Part shown: piece after piece, positions 52,672 to 61,483 of the stretch
How the letters are laid out: each line of letters opens with the position of its first letter
Position numbering within the stretch: the first letter of the stretch is position 1
Notes under the pieces: generated by a model
Databases searched by the model: none
What the model saw: the letters and a program-made list of their open reading frames with translations, nothing else
Told to the model about the DNA's origin: nothing
From: Clostridia bacterium
GTDB lineage: Bacteria > Bacillota > Clostridia > Oscillospirales > CAG-272
Direction of reading: 5' to 3'
Assembly: GCA_017621755.1 (NCBI GenBank)
Contig: JAGASL010000006.1
Location: forward strand, 1 to 64,000
Length of the DNA stretch: 64,000 nt
Made by a program: the position numbers and the translations under genes

Positions 52672-52677
52672 AACAGG

Positions 52678-54363
52678 TTACTGCCCCTGCAGCATATCAA
52701 TGGCGGCAAGCCTTTGTGCATCCGTTACCGAAAGGCCACCGAGAATGCGCGCCAGCTCCTCTACCCGCTCCTCACGTGTCAGGCGCAGCACGCTTGTTTC
52801 AGCACGCCCATCGCGCTCGCCCTTTGCGATCACAAAATGGCAATCTGCCAGCGATGCGATCTGCGCAGAGTGTGTTACACACAAAACCTGCGAGCGGCTG
52901 CCGGCATCTCTTAGCTTGATGCCGATCTTGCGTGCCGTCTTACCGGAAACGCCCGTATCGACCTCATCATAAATAATGGTTGGTATGCCGTCTTTATCAG
53001 CCAACACGCTCTTAATAGAAAGCATAATGCGTGAAAGCTCACCACCCGAGGCAATTTTCGCCATAGGTGCCGGCGGCTCGCCAGGGTTGGTCGAAATCAA
53101 GAACTCGATCTTATCAAAACCGTTTTCGTCAAATTCAGCACGCCCGTGCTTGATCTGCTCTTGTATGCTTATTTTGAAATGCACACGAGGCATATCCAAA
53201 AAGGCCAGGGCTTCTGCAATTTCCGCTTCAAGCTGCGTTGCCGCCGTTAGGCGCGCCTCGTGCAGCTTGCGCGCCTGCGCCAGCACACGCCCGTAACAGG
53301 CTTCCTCTTCCCGCTGCAGCGCCGCCAGACGATCATCGGCGCTCTCTAAATCAGAAAGTCGCTCTGCCGCCTTAGCGCGAAAGTCTAAAACGTCTGCTAT
53401 GCCGCCCTTGCCATATTTGCGGCAAAGCCGGTCGATCGCATCCAGCCGTGCCTCCACACGGTTGAGAAGCTCGGTCGGGTCTCCCTCTATGTCGCCACCG
53501 AATTCATCAATTTTTTCGGCGCAATCATCAATCTGCCACATTTTTTCTTCAAGATCCGCGGCGATCGATTGAACCTCGGGAATAACGTCGGCTAATTGAG
53601 ACAGGGCTTGTATTGCCCGTGAAAGAATATAAACGACGCTCCCCTTTTCGCTCCCCTTTAGTGCGCGATAGGCAAAGGAGACGTTTTTAGAGATTTTTTC
53701 GGCATTCTTTAACCGCCCACGCTTTTCTTCCAGCTTTTCTTCTTCACCAGCGCGTAACGAAACGGCATCAATATCCGCGATCTGATAGCGCAGCATCTCG
53801 ATCTCGCGAAGCCGCTGCCCCTCGTCTACCGATACGTCACGAATCTGCCGGCGCAAGGCGCATAGCTCGTGATACAGTGCACGGTATTCCTCTAAAAGCT
53901 GCTCATCATCCGCATAGCTATCAAGGATGTGGGTTTGGTTTTGTGGATCGGTGATCAAGCGATTATCGTTTTGCCCATGAATGTGTATCAGCGCAGGGCC
54001 AATCTCTTTCAAAACGGAAAGCGTAATCGCGCGGCCATTTATGCGCACAGAGGAGTGGCCGTCTGTCTGCACTGTTCGCTGGATAAGGAGCTTTCCCTCC
54101 TCGTCCGGTTCAACGCCGCAGCTTGATAGCGCAGCCAGCGTTTCCTCTGCCAGATCATCGAACACCGCGCTGACTAAAGCGCGGCTTTCGCCGGTACGAA
54201 TCAGCTCACGCTCTGCGCGTTTTCCCAACAAAAGCCCAATGCTATCAATGATAATAGATTTCCCCGCACCCGTTTCACCGGTAAACGAGGAAAAACCGCC
54301 CGCTAAATCTATATCTACCGACTTAATGACCGCAATATTTTCAATATGCAGCGAGGTCAGCAT
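52678..54363 (-). CDS. recN: DNA repair protein RecN
   Basis: SMC-like ATPase recruited to double-strand breaks. The 561 residues have Walker A GETGAGKSIIID near the N-terminus, long coiled-coil arms in the middle and the C-terminal signature LSRIMLSIKSVLADKDGIPTIIYDEVDTGVSG. It follows argR by 16 nt, the standard argR-recN order. Confidence 0.96.
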   Translation of the reverse strand: MLTSLHIENIAVIKSVDIDLAGGFSSFTGETGAGKSIIIDSIGLLLGKRAERELIRTGESRALVSAVFDDLAEETLAALSSCGVEPDEEGKLLIQRTVQTDGHSSVRINGRAITLSVLKEIGPALIHIHGQNDNRLITDPQNQTHILDSYADDEQLLEEYRALYHELCALRRQIRDVSVDEGQRLREIEMLRYQIADIDAVSLRAGEEEKLEEKRGRLKNAEKISKNVSFAYRALKGSEKGSVVYILSRAIQALSQLADVIPEVQSIAADLEEKMWQIDDCAEKIDEFGGDIEGDPTELLNRVEARLDAIDRLCRKYGKGGIADVLDFRAKAAERLSDLESADDRLAALQREEEACYGRVLAQARKLHEARLTAATQLEAEIAEALAFLDMPRVHFKISIQEQIKHGRAEFDENGFDKIEFLISTNPGEPPAPMAKIASGGELSRIMLSIKSVLADKDGIPTIIYDEVDTGVSGKTARKIGIKLRDAGSRSQVLCVTHSAQIASLADCHFVIAKGERDGRAETSVLRLTREERVEELARILGGLSVTDAQRLAAIDMLQGQ

Positions 54364-54379
54364 TGTTACACCTCCACGC

Positions 54380-54832
54380 TTACAGGGTATTTAGCATCTG
54401 CCTGATTTTATTACATATTTCTGCTGACTTTGCAGGGTCGCGGATGACCACAATAACGGTATCGTCTCCGCCTACACAGCCAAGAACATCTGCATTGCCG
54501 ATAGCATCGATGCAGGAAGCAACCGGCTGTGCCATGCCGGGATATGTACGAACCACGATCATATTACCGGCGCTGTCAATTCGTTGTACCGATTCTGCCA
54601 GGGCGCTATTAAACCGCGGCGCCGGTGCCTCGCGCTTGGTGGGGTGCACGTATTTATATACACCGTCTGCCATCATGGCCTTCACGAGCTTCAGCTCGCG
54701 AATATCGCGCGAGATCGTTGCCTGTGTGGCAACGTATCCGGCGTCGTTTAACCGGCTGATCAGCTCCTCCTGCGTATTGATATTGTACGTCTCAATCAGC
54801 TCTAAGATCGCCTGCTGTCTCTTGCTTTTCAT
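54380..54832 (-). CDS. argR: Arginine repressor
   Basis: Arginine-dependent regulator of arginine synthesis and breakdown genes. The 150 residues comprise an N-terminal winged helix (SRLNDAGYVATQATISRDIRELKLVKA) and a C-terminal hexamerisation and arginine-binding domain (GCVGGDDTVIVVIRD). It lies between nadK and recN, as is usual in Firmicutes, and its targets are not in this window. Confidence 0.95.
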   Translation of the reverse strand: MKSKRQQAILELIETYNINTQEELISRLNDAGYVATQATISRDIRELKLVKAMMADGVYKYVHPTKREAPAPRFNSALAESVQRIDSAGNMIVVRTYPGMAQPVASCIDAIGNADVLGCVGGDDTVIVVIRDPAKSAEICNKIRQMLNTL

Positions 54833-54842
54833 CTGCCAAACC

Positions 54843-55700
54843 TCACTCCGCTATTTTCATTTTTTTCTGTAAAACACTAATGAAATCTTTTTTATCAAAG
54901 GAAATGATATGAAATGAAACCGGGGCCTTCTCTACGACCACGCAATCCATTGGCTCAAGATATATATTCTCTCGCCCATCTATCGTCACGGTGATGTTAT
55001 CATCCTCGGCCAGATTTCTGACGCGAAGCGTTTCCCCATCCCCGTAAAGCAGCGTGCGATTAAAAAAGGAGTGCGGGCAGATCGGTGTAGCACAAATGGC
55101 CGAAACCTCTGACGAAAGAACCGGCCCGCCGGCGGAAAGCGAATAGGCCGTTGAACCGATTGGCGTTGCCAAAATCAGCCCGTCTGCCATGTATTTTACC
55201 TCATTTTTTGTTGAAACAGAGGAAAGGCCCAGTGTTACTACGTGCCCGATAGACGAGCGGTAAAACACCACGTCATTCACGGCAAGGCGCGGCAGCTCCC
55301 AGCGCTGGCCGTTTCTTTCTAAGGAAACGCGCAGGGTCATCAGCACGCGCAAGGAAAAATCGTCTTGCAGCAAGCGGTGCAGCTCCTCTAAGCGATCCGG
55401 CTCCAGCTCTGCCATATAGCCCAGGCGGCCAAGATTGATGCCCAGCAGCGGCACACGAAGCCTGAGCGCGATGCGAGAGGCCTCTAATACAGTTCCGTCT
55501 CCGCCCACGGTGATCACCGCTTCCGCATCTGTGGGAAGCGCGCTCTCTTCCAGCTCTATAATGCGCCGGTCGCAAACGGTAGCAAGCGGCGCCCGCATAT
55601 ATACAGTAGCACCGGCATCCAACAAAACCGATGCTGCTGCTCGTGTGACACATAGCCCCTCATCCTTTTGCAGATTAGGGATCATAAAAAACCGATTCAT
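54843..55700 (-). CDS. nadK: NAD kinase
   Basis: Phosphorylates NAD to NADP. The catalytic GGDGT motif lies at residues 66-70 (Asp68), followed by GINLGRLGYMAEL and TPIGSTAYSLSAGGPVLS. The ATG at 55700 is chosen (MNRFFMIPN), preceded by GGAGAGC; longer frame starts lie within tlyA and are rejected. It starts 1 nt after the tlyA stop. Confidence 0.94.
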   Translation of the reverse strand: MNRFFMIPNLQKDEGLCVTRAAASVLLDAGATVYMRAPLATVCDRRIIELEESALPTDAEAVITVGGDGTVLEASRIALRLRVPLLGINLGRLGYMAELEPDRLEELHRLLQDDFSLRVLMTLRVSLERNGQRWELPRLAVNDVVFYRSSIGHVVTLGLSSVSTKNEVKYMADGLILATPIGSTAYSLSAGGPVLSSEVSAICATPICPHSFFNRTLLYGDGETLRVRNLAEDDNITVTIDGRENIYLEPMDCVVVEKAPVSFHIISFDKKDFISVLQKKMKIAE

Positions 55701-55701
55701 A

Positions 55702-56433
55702 TCAGCTCTCCGTACCCATAATAAAATAAGCCAAATATTCTTTATTGCCGTCACCGCCAAGGATAGGAGACGGGATGACCTGTTTAAATTCCAGGCCATA
55801 TTCCCCGGCAGACCGCAAAACCCTATCAATTGCCATTTGTCTGTCCCCCTCATCACGCACAATTCCGCCATGGCGCACCGCATGCCGCCCTGCTTCAAAC
55901 TGTGGCTTGATCAAGCTGACCAGCACCGCCCCCGGCTCTAGCATAGAGGCAAGCGCCGGAAAGATCAGCGTTTGTGAAATAAAGGAAACGTCCATCGTGA
56001 CAAAATTGGGCTTAGGCTCAAAATCCTCCGCCTTCAGATAGCGCGCGTTGTAATTTTCAAGACAAGTAACGCGCACGTCATTTCGCAAGCTTTCTGCCAG
56101 CTGGCCCTGCCCCACGTCCAGCGCATACACCCTGCTTGCGCCATTTTGCAGGGCACAATCGGTAAAACCACCGCTGGATGCACCAATGTCCAGAACTACA
56201 CACCCATCACAGGAAATGGGAAAGGCCGCCAATGCCGCCTCCAGCTTCAAGCCGCCGCGGCCAACGTAACGAAACAGATCGGTTACCGAAACCACCGCGC
56301 ACTCTTCAACGTCATATGCCGGCTTGGTAATCACCTTGCCGTTTACTGTAACGGCCCCCTCCTCGATCAAGGCTTTCGCCCTTGTACGCGTGGAGGCATA
56401 GCCGTTTTCCTTCAAAAAGCTATCTAATCTCAT
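55702..56433 (-). CDS. tlyA: TlyA-type rRNA 2'-O-methyltransferase
   Basis: Predicted to methylate ribose in 16S and/or 23S rRNA. The 243 residues have an N-terminal S4 RNA-binding domain (RLDSFLKENGYASTRTRAKALIEEGAVTVNGKV) and an RrmJ-type SAM domain (VVLDIGASSGGFTDCAL). The ATG overlaps the stop of the preceding yuiD (ATGA). In related genomes dxs often precedes it; here dxs is missing. Confidence 0.94.
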   Translation of the reverse strand: MRLDSFLKENGYASTRTRAKALIEEGAVTVNGKVITKPAYDVEECAVVSVTDLFRYVGRGGLKLEAALAAFPISCDGCVVLDIGASSGGFTDCALQNGASRVYALDVGQGQLAESLRNDVRVTCLENYNARYLKAEDFEPKPNFVTMDVSFISQTLIFPALASMLEPGAVLVSLIKPQFEAGRHAVRHGGIVRDEGDRQMAIDRVLRSAGEYGLEFKQVIPSPILGGDGNKEYLAYFIMGTES

Positions 56434-56897
56434 GCAAACAACGGCGCGAGCGACGGCATGAACAAACCGATCAAAATGCCGAGCAAGGCGCCCATAACCA
56501 CCTGCAGCGGTGTGTGGCCGATCAGCTCCTTAAGCGCCTTTTCAGAATATTCCGGGTTGCCGGAGAACAGATCGGAAACAATATGATTCAGCACCTTGGC
56601 ATGCTCGCCTGCCGCGCGGCGAACACCGGTAGCATCATACATCACGATGCCGGCCAGCACAACGCAGATAGCAAAGCCAGGCGAAGCAACACCAACAACA
56701 CGTGCATAGCTGAACGCTAACGCACAAACCGCAGAGGAATGCGAGCTTGGCATCCCGCCCGAGGCCCATAACCGGTGAAAATCAAAATGTCTTTCTTTAT
56801 AAAAGCCTGTAAACAGCTTCAAAATCTGTGCAAGCAGGTAGGCGATCACCGCGCATACCAGCACATCGTTTGATAATAGATCCTTGATAATATTCAT
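56430..56897 (-). CDS. YuiD-type divergent PAP2 membrane protein
   Basis: A 155-residue membrane protein of the DUF212/YuiD family, related to PAP2 phosphatases. The sequence MPSSHSSAVCALA carries the SxxHS-like core and DATGVRRAAGEHAKVLN is the second family signature. The substrate is unknown; isoprenoid or lipid phosphates are possible given its place between ispA and tlyA. Confidence 0.9.
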   Translation of the reverse strand: MNIIKDLLSNDVLVCAVIAYLLAQILKLFTGFYKERHFDFHRLWASGGMPSSHSSAVCALAFSYARVVGVASPGFAICVVLAGIVMYDATGVRRAAGEHAKVLNHIVSDLFSGNPEYSEKALKELIGHTPLQVVMGALLGILIGLFMPSLAPLFA

Positions 56898-56901
56898 ATT
56901 T

Positions 56902-57789
56902 TCACTTCTCCCGGCTTAATAGCGCATCAGCAAAAGAGCAAAGCATCTCTGCCCCCTCAAATCCTGATAGGGCCTTCTTGGCTGTGGCGGTTAATGCCGC
57001 TGCCTCTGTCAGCGCTTCTTCTTTTGTCATATACGTCAAAAACGTGACCTTCCCATCACGAGCATCCTGGCCAATGCTTTTACCAAGCAATTCCTGATCG
57101 CCATACACATCCAAAACGTCATCCACGATCTGAAAGGCGCGACCGATACCGCTGGCATAGGTGCGACAGGCATTGAGCACTTCCTCATTCGTTACACCGG
57201 CGGCAAGACAGCCAAGCTCTACGGCCGCACAGATCAAGGCACCTGTCTTCAGCTCCTGTAAATGGCATAAAACCTCCAGGGAGGGCTTTTCTTTTTCAGC
57301 GCGAATATCCATCATCTGCCCGCCAACCATGCCGCGCGCGCCGGCAGCAGCAGCCAGACATTGCACCGCGCGAACGCGGCAGGATGCATCAGTCTCTGCG
57401 TGGGCGATCGTTTCAAAGGCCATGGTCAGCAAGGCATCTCCTGCCAGCACAGCCTCTGCTTCTCCATACACCTTATGATTGGTGAGTCTTCCCCTTCGAT
57501 AATCATCGTTATCCATGCATGGTAAATCATCGTGGATCAAGGAATAGGTATGCACCATTTCCACCGCTGCTGCAAAAGAGAGGGCTGCCTCTTTTTTGCC
57601 GCCAAGCAAAGCAGAAAAGGCCAACACCAGAAAAGGCCGAATACGCTTACCGCCTGCCAGTGCGCTGTAACGCATACCTTCAAAAAGCATAGAAAGTGCA
57701 GAATCTTGATCACTTAGCAGCACAGCGAGCCGTTCCTCTACAGCGATCGCCGCTGCATTTGCGGCGCTCTTCCAATCACCAGCCATCAT
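56902..57789 (-). CDS. ispA: Short-chain polyprenyl diphosphate synthase (IspA)
   Basis: Condenses isopentenyl diphosphate to farnesyl or geranylgeranyl diphosphate. The 295 residues contain the first aspartate-rich motif in HDDLPCMDNDD and the second in QIVDDVLDVYGD. GGKRIRP near the N-terminus is also diagnostic. The ATG at 57789 overlaps the xseB stop (ATGA); the next codon is also ATG. An earlier in-frame start would lie in xseB. Confidence 0.93.
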   Translation of the reverse strand: MMAGDWKSAANAAAIAVEERLAVLLSDQDSALSMLFEGMRYSALAGGKRIRPFLVLAFSALLGGKKEAALSFAAAVEMVHTYSLIHDDLPCMDNDDYRRGRLTNHKVYGEAEAVLAGDALLTMAFETIAHAETDASCRVRAVQCLAAAAGARGMVGGQMMDIRAEKEKPSLEVLCHLQELKTGALICAAVELGCLAAGVTNEEVLNACRTYASGIGRAFQIVDDVLDVYGDQELLGKSIGQDARDGKVTFLTYMTKEEALTEAAALTATAKKALSGFEGAEMLCSFADALLSREK

Positions 57790-58028
57790 ACTTGATCGTG
57801 GGATGGGAAGTCTGCTTCCTGCATATCCCCATCCTCTCCCTGCAGCAAAACGCGAACGCGTTGCTCTGCCTGCGTTAATTTTTCGTTGCAATACTTAACA
57901 AGACCGATCCCCTCTTCAAAGACGGAGAGCGAATCCTCTAAGCTCGTTTTTCCGTTTTCAAGGAGACGAACGATATCCTCTAATCTCCCTAATGCTTCCT
58001 CAAAGCTTTTATTATTCTTTTCTTGCAT
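57786..58028 (-). CDS. xseB: Exonuclease VII small subunit
   Basis: An 80-residue helical protein with the family pattern FEEALGRLEDIVRLLENGKTSLEDSLSVFEEGI. It forms exonuclease VII with XseA, encoded 11 nt upstream, and degrades single-stranded DNA. Confidence 0.95.
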   Translation of the reverse strand: MQEKNNKSFEEALGRLEDIVRLLENGKTSLEDSLSVFEEGIGLVKYCNEKLTQAEQRVRVLLQGEDGDMQEADFPSHDQV

Positions 58029-58039
58029 GTCAATTCCCC

Positions 58040-59323
58040 TTATTTATCCGCTTTATTATCAGGCAGAACGCATTCCGCACGTCCAAGCACGGTACCGTCA
58101 CACAGGCGAACAGAAAAATCGCTGCCTGGCTTGAAACTCTTCACAGACGAAGCAACGTGCTTGCCCTCATCATACACCACACCGTAACCGCGCAGAAGCA
58201 CGGCAAGCGGATTCAGCATGTCCAGCTTGGCAGCGGCCTCACGAAAGCGCCCCTTTTCAGCCGTCACGCGTTCCTTGGTAAGATGAAAAAGCCGCTCACT
58301 TGCCGAAAGCAGGCGCATCGTCTGCTCGCGATATAGTCCATCCGGCTTAGAAAGCACCGGTCTTTGCGCCAGGTCTGCCACCGTTTTTTGATAGACCTGC
58401 AGCCGATTAACAGTCGCCTGCTGCATGCGGCTATGCAGCACTTGTATAGCTGCGGCCAGCTCTCGCGCATCTGGCACAACAAGCTCTGCCGCGGCAGAGG
58501 GGGTTGGTGCGCGACGGTCAGCCACAAAATCGCAAATGGTAAAATCCGTCTCGTGCCCTACCGCCGAAACCACCGGCACCGTGGATGCCGCAATCGCCCT
58601 TGCCAAGCGCTCGTCATTAAAGGCGTACAGATCCTCAAAGGAGCCACCACCACGGCCGATGATGAGCACATCTGCCGCTTTATGTGTATGAAAATAATGC
58701 ACACCGGCCAGCAGGCTTGCCGGTGCCTCTGCCCCCTGCACCAGGGCAGGATACAAAACGACCTTGGCCTGCGGAAAGCGCCTGCCAAGAATTTGCAGGA
58801 TATCACGCACGGCAGCACCGGTTGGCGAGGTGATCACGCCAATACGGCGTGGGAAGCGCGGTAGAGGGCGTTTTCTTTTTTCATCAAAGAGCCCCTCCTG
58901 CTCCAGCTTTTTCTTCAGTTGCTCAAAGGCCAGATATAGAGAGCCGATACCATCCGGCTCCATCATCGTAACGTATAACTGATATTTGCCGTCACGCACG
59001 TATACCGAAACCGAGCCGCGCGCAAGCACCTTCATCCCATTCTCGGGCTGGAAACGCAGGCGCCCGGCAGAAGAGCGGAACATAACGGCAGACAGCACGC
59101 CATCTGCATCCTTTAAGGAAAAATACAAATGACCGGAAGCGCGGTGAAAGGTGAAGTTAGAGATCTCACCGCGAACGGTCACGTCTGCCAAAACCGGACT
59201 TTCTGCCAGCAGAGAGCGAACATACTCGTTCAGCTGGGAAACCGACATGGCCGCTTTTTCTTCCTTTTGCTGCTGCCCGCCATCCTTCACGCCGGCAAGG
59301 CTACGAAACCGTTCTAAATCCAT
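58040..59323 (-). CDS. xseA: Exonuclease VII large subunit
   Basis: Catalytic subunit of exonuclease VII, 427 residues. It has an N-terminal OB-fold (VTVRGEISNFTFHRASGHLYFSLKD), then the catalytic part with RIGVITSPTGAAVRDIL, IIGRGGGSFEDLYAFNDE and SAVGHETDFTICDFVADRRAPTPSAAAE, and a C-terminal coiled region. It is in the standard order with xseB and ispA. Confidence 0.96.
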   Translation of the reverse strand: MDLERFRSLAGVKDGGQQQKEEKAAMSVSQLNEYVRSLLAESPVLADVTVRGEISNFTFHRASGHLYFSLKDADGVLSAVMFRSSAGRLRFQPENGMKVLARGSVSVYVRDGKYQLYVTMMEPDGIGSLYLAFEQLKKKLEQEGLFDEKRKRPLPRFPRRIGVITSPTGAAVRDILQILGRRFPQAKVVLYPALVQGAEAPASLLAGVHYFHTHKAADVLIIGRGGGSFEDLYAFNDERLARAIAASTVPVVSAVGHETDFTICDFVADRRAPTPSAAAELVVPDARELAAAIQVLHSRMQQATVNRLQVYQKTVADLAQRPVLSKPDGLYREQTMRLLSASERLFHLTKERVTAEKGRFREAAAKLDMLNPLAVLLRGYGVVYDEGKHVASSVKSFKPGSDFSVRLCDGTVLGRAECVLPDNKADK

Positions 59324-59334
59324 ACCCTTATTTC

Positions 59335-60282
59335 CTATTCTGCGGCATGCGCCATAGCGGTCAACAGCGCAATGCCCACTGCATTATCGGCCGAAAGCGC
59401 CGGGCTAGCAAATGCCGCATCCAGCTCGCTTTCTATACGAGAACGAAGGATGGAATTGCTCATCACACCGCCGGCAAACAGCATCGTCCCCTCGCCATAT
59501 AGCGCCTGATACGCCTTAGCCATCTCAACAAGCGCGTTACCCAAAAAATCAAAAACAAAGGCCGCTGTAAGCGGGGCATCCCCAGTATCATGATACAGCT
59601 TCAACGCCATATTCTCAAGCCCGGAAAGATTCACGTAGCAGCCATCCTGCGCCACCCGCTTACGTGGGATCTTTTTCGTATTCTGCAAAGCAAGCGCCTC
59701 TAAGGCGGGGCCACATGGAAAAGAAAGACCCATAGCTACGCCAATGCGATCGACCGCCTGCCCGGCGTGCAGATCCTTGGCGCCGCCTACGCAGCTGACG
59801 CAAAAGCCCCCCTTTGCCTTCTCTGCCCTTACCAGCTCGGTCGTTCCGCCGGAAACGTGAAAGGCGCCGAAGGGGTGCGCAAGCAGATCGTATCGACCCG
59901 AGGAATGAACCGCCGCCATCAAATGGCCGCACTGGTGCGAAAAGGTGTAAAGCGGCACGCCGTGCACAGCGGCAGCGCTTTGCGCGGCCGCTACACCGCC
60001 AAGAAAGCAAGGCATATACGAGCCCTCTACGTTTCTTGGGCGACCTGAAACGCCAATCGCTATGATCGAACGCCCATCCATGAGACTGGCAAGCTCCTGC
60101 ATCGCAGAGGGGAGATTCTTTACGTGCGCGAACAGCGCGTCTGACTGGCGCAAGCCGCGCTCGCCCTCGCCGACCGGCAAAGGCCGCTTGATATTGGCCA
60201 GCACCTCGCCGCTTTTATCAACAAGCCCGACTGACGTGGTATAGTTGCTAGTATCAATGCCAAGAAAGCACTCAGTTGGCAT
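59335..60282 (-). CDS. TsaD-like (Kae1/M22) paralog
   Basis: A 315-residue ASKHA-fold protein related to the tRNA t6A enzyme TsaD. The metal-binding HxxGH motif is His116-Gln-Cys-Gly-His120, and the late GGVMSNSILR and SADNA (Asp299) motifs are kept. It is shorter and more divergent than TsaD proper, so it is more likely the clostridial M22 paralog of unknown role than the t6A enzyme itself. It overlaps the nusB 3' end by 11 nt and precedes xseA by 11 nt. Confidence 0.82.
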   Translation of the reverse strand: MPTECFLGIDTSNYTTSVGLVDKSGEVLANIKRPLPVGEGERGLRQSDALFAHVKNLPSAMQELASLMDGRSIIAIGVSGRPRNVEGSYMPCFLGGVAAAQSAAAVHGVPLYTFSHQCGHLMAAVHSSGRYDLLAHPFGAFHVSGGTTELVRAEKAKGGFCVSCVGGAKDLHAGQAVDRIGVAMGLSFPCGPALEALALQNTKKIPRKRVAQDGCYVNLSGLENMALKLYHDTGDAPLTAAFVFDFLGNALVEMAKAYQALYGEGTMLFAGGVMSNSILRSRIESELDAAFASPALSADNAVGIALLTAMAHAAE

Positions 60283-60691
60283 GATCGGTGTCTACCCCTA
60301 CTTCCTTTACCACGGCATTCAGCACACCGTTGACAAAGGCGCGCGCCCCTTCCTCGTCATAAGCCTTTACCAGCTCCAGCGCCTCGTTTACCGAAACCAG
60401 CGTGGGAATATCCGGGCAATGGCAAATCTCGTAAACAGCAAGCTCCATGATCGTTAAGGAAACCGGCGAGATTCTCGCCTTCTTCCAGCCGTGGCTATGC
60501 TTTTCAATCAGCGCATCGATTTCTTCAAGATGCGAAGCAACGCCACCGATAACGGCATGCACGTAGTCATCGTCCTCTATTTCCCGGGCGTTTTTCGCCG
60601 TTTCGTAAATTTCTTCCATGCTCCGCTCTGGGTGGAACTTTGCTTCAAACAACAAAACAAATGCCGTCTCTCTTGCCTTTCGCCTGTTCAT
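60272..60691 (-). CDS. nusB: Transcription antitermination factor NusB
   Basis: All-helical factor that with NusE binds boxA in rRNA leader transcripts to prevent termination. The 139 residues begin with the typical RRKARETAFVLLFEAKFH and contain VNEALELVKAYDEEGARAFVNGVLNAVVKE. It is the first gene of the long minus-strand series down to dnaE. Confidence 0.95.
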   Translation of the reverse strand: MNRRKARETAFVLLFEAKFHPERSMEEIYETAKNAREIEDDDYVHAVIGGVASHLEEIDALIEKHSHGWKKARISPVSLTIMELAVYEICHCPDIPTLVSVNEALELVKAYDEEGARAFVNGVLNAVVKEVGVDTDHAN

Positions 60692-60771
60692 ACCGTCAAA
60701 ATGCGTTCAAAAAAGAGCGAACGCGTTCCTTTACTTTAAAATTCATCAAGCAAAAATGCCGACTATGAATA

Positions 60772-60800
60772 ATTATACACTTTTTCAATTCAATTGTCAA
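60772..60800 (-). promoter_or_regulatory. Promoter of the nusB operon
   Basis: On the minus strand: TTGACA (60800-60795), 17-nt spacer, TATAAT (60777-60772), a full consensus match. Confidence 0.88.
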
Positions 60801-60822
60801 CTTCTTTCAAATAATTTATTAT
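60794..60822 (+). promoter_or_regulatory. Overlapping divergent promoter
   Basis: TTGTCA (60794-60799), 17-nt spacer, TATTAT (60817-60822). Its -35 shares bases with the -35 of the nusB promoter on the other strand. It would give a leader of almost 200 nt before the membrane protein gene. Confidence 0.4.
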
Positions 60823-60913
60823 TTTTATATTTTCTCAAAGAAGGAGAAAAAGCCCTGTATCGTTTTGAAAGGAGATGGGCTTCCGTTTTGACGCGGTGAT
60901 CCCCCCATTCGTA

Positions 60914-60937
60914 TCATTGACCAAGTCATTGACCAAG
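60914..60937. repeat. Perfect tandem duplication of 12 bp
   Basis: TCATTGACCAAG occurs twice in direct succession (60914-60925 and 60926-60937). The rest of the 60,823-60,969 gap shows no recognised gene, RNA or riboswitch. A 40-codon frame (60875-60997) spans it but has no spaced ribosome binding site. Confidence 0.85.
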
Positions 60938-60969
60938 AATCCACCTCTAAAGCGGTTTATGCAAAGTAC

Positions 60970-60998
60970 TTGCTTTTTTTGTAAACCTATGCTATGAT
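60970..60998 (+). promoter_or_regulatory. Promoter of the small membrane protein gene
   Basis: TTGCTT (60970-60975), 17-nt spacer, TATGAT (60993-60998), followed by ACGGAGGA before the ATG at 61022. Confidence 0.7.
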
Positions 60999-61021
60999 AA
61001 TAGGGTACGGAGGATCGACCT

Positions 61022-61432
61022 ATGAAAGCTATCTTACCCTATATCAAAAAAATTTTGACAAGCTCTTGCATCTGCTTCACACTGATCACACTTTTTTTGT
61101 ATCTGATCGGCAAAGCTGTGCCTACCGTAGGCGATGCTGTCGCCATTTCCAGCCTATTCACGATCTACCTATTTTCTCTGCTTTTGGCGCTGGCAGGCCT
61201 ACTGCTGGGCATTTCCACCATCCAGATCGGCTGGCGCGTGCTGCTGCACTATCTGGCTTCCCTGTTCGCCTTTTACGTCGTTTTTATCGTTATCGCGATG
61301 AAGCTGAGCGCCGCCCGCTCGGCCCTGATCGGGCTCTTGCTCTTTACGATGCTGTACGCCATTCTAATGGGTGTTTATCTGTTCCTTCACCATTCCTACA
61401 GCAAAAAAGAAATCACAAAAAAGCCGCAATAA
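61022..61432 (+). CDS. DUF3021-like four-helix membrane protein
   Basis: A 136-residue integral membrane protein with four predicted helices (about 15-30, 42-64, 70-92 and 100-124) and a short basic C-terminus (HHSYSKKEITKKPQ). This layout fits DUF3021, often found beside LytTR regulators; no such regulator lies here, so the assignment is tentative. GGAGGA precedes the ATG. It is monocistronic. Confidence 0.72.
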   Translation: MKAILPYIKKILTSSCICFTLITLFLYLIGKAVPTVGDAVAISSLFTIYLFSLLLALAGLLLGISTIQIGWRVLLHYLASLFAFYVVFIVIAMKLSAARSALIGLLLFTMLYAILMGVYLFLHHSYSKKEITKKPQ

Positions 61433-61440
61433 CACGAAGA

Positions 61441-61482
61441 AAAAACCGGGCAGATGCACCAAAAGCATCTGCCCGGTTCTTT
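61441..61482. terminator. Bidirectional terminator
   Basis: AACCGGGCAGATGC (61444-61457) pairs with GCATCTGCCCGGTT (61465-61478), with A/T runs on both sides. It ends the small membrane protein gene and the convergent M18 gene. Confidence 0.9.
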
Positions 61483-61483
61483 G

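Noticed and set aside
60875..60997. 40-codon frame with a duplicated SLTK from the tandem repeat
   Set aside because: The ribosome binding site directly touches the ATG and the frame runs into the next promoter; coding evidence is too weak.
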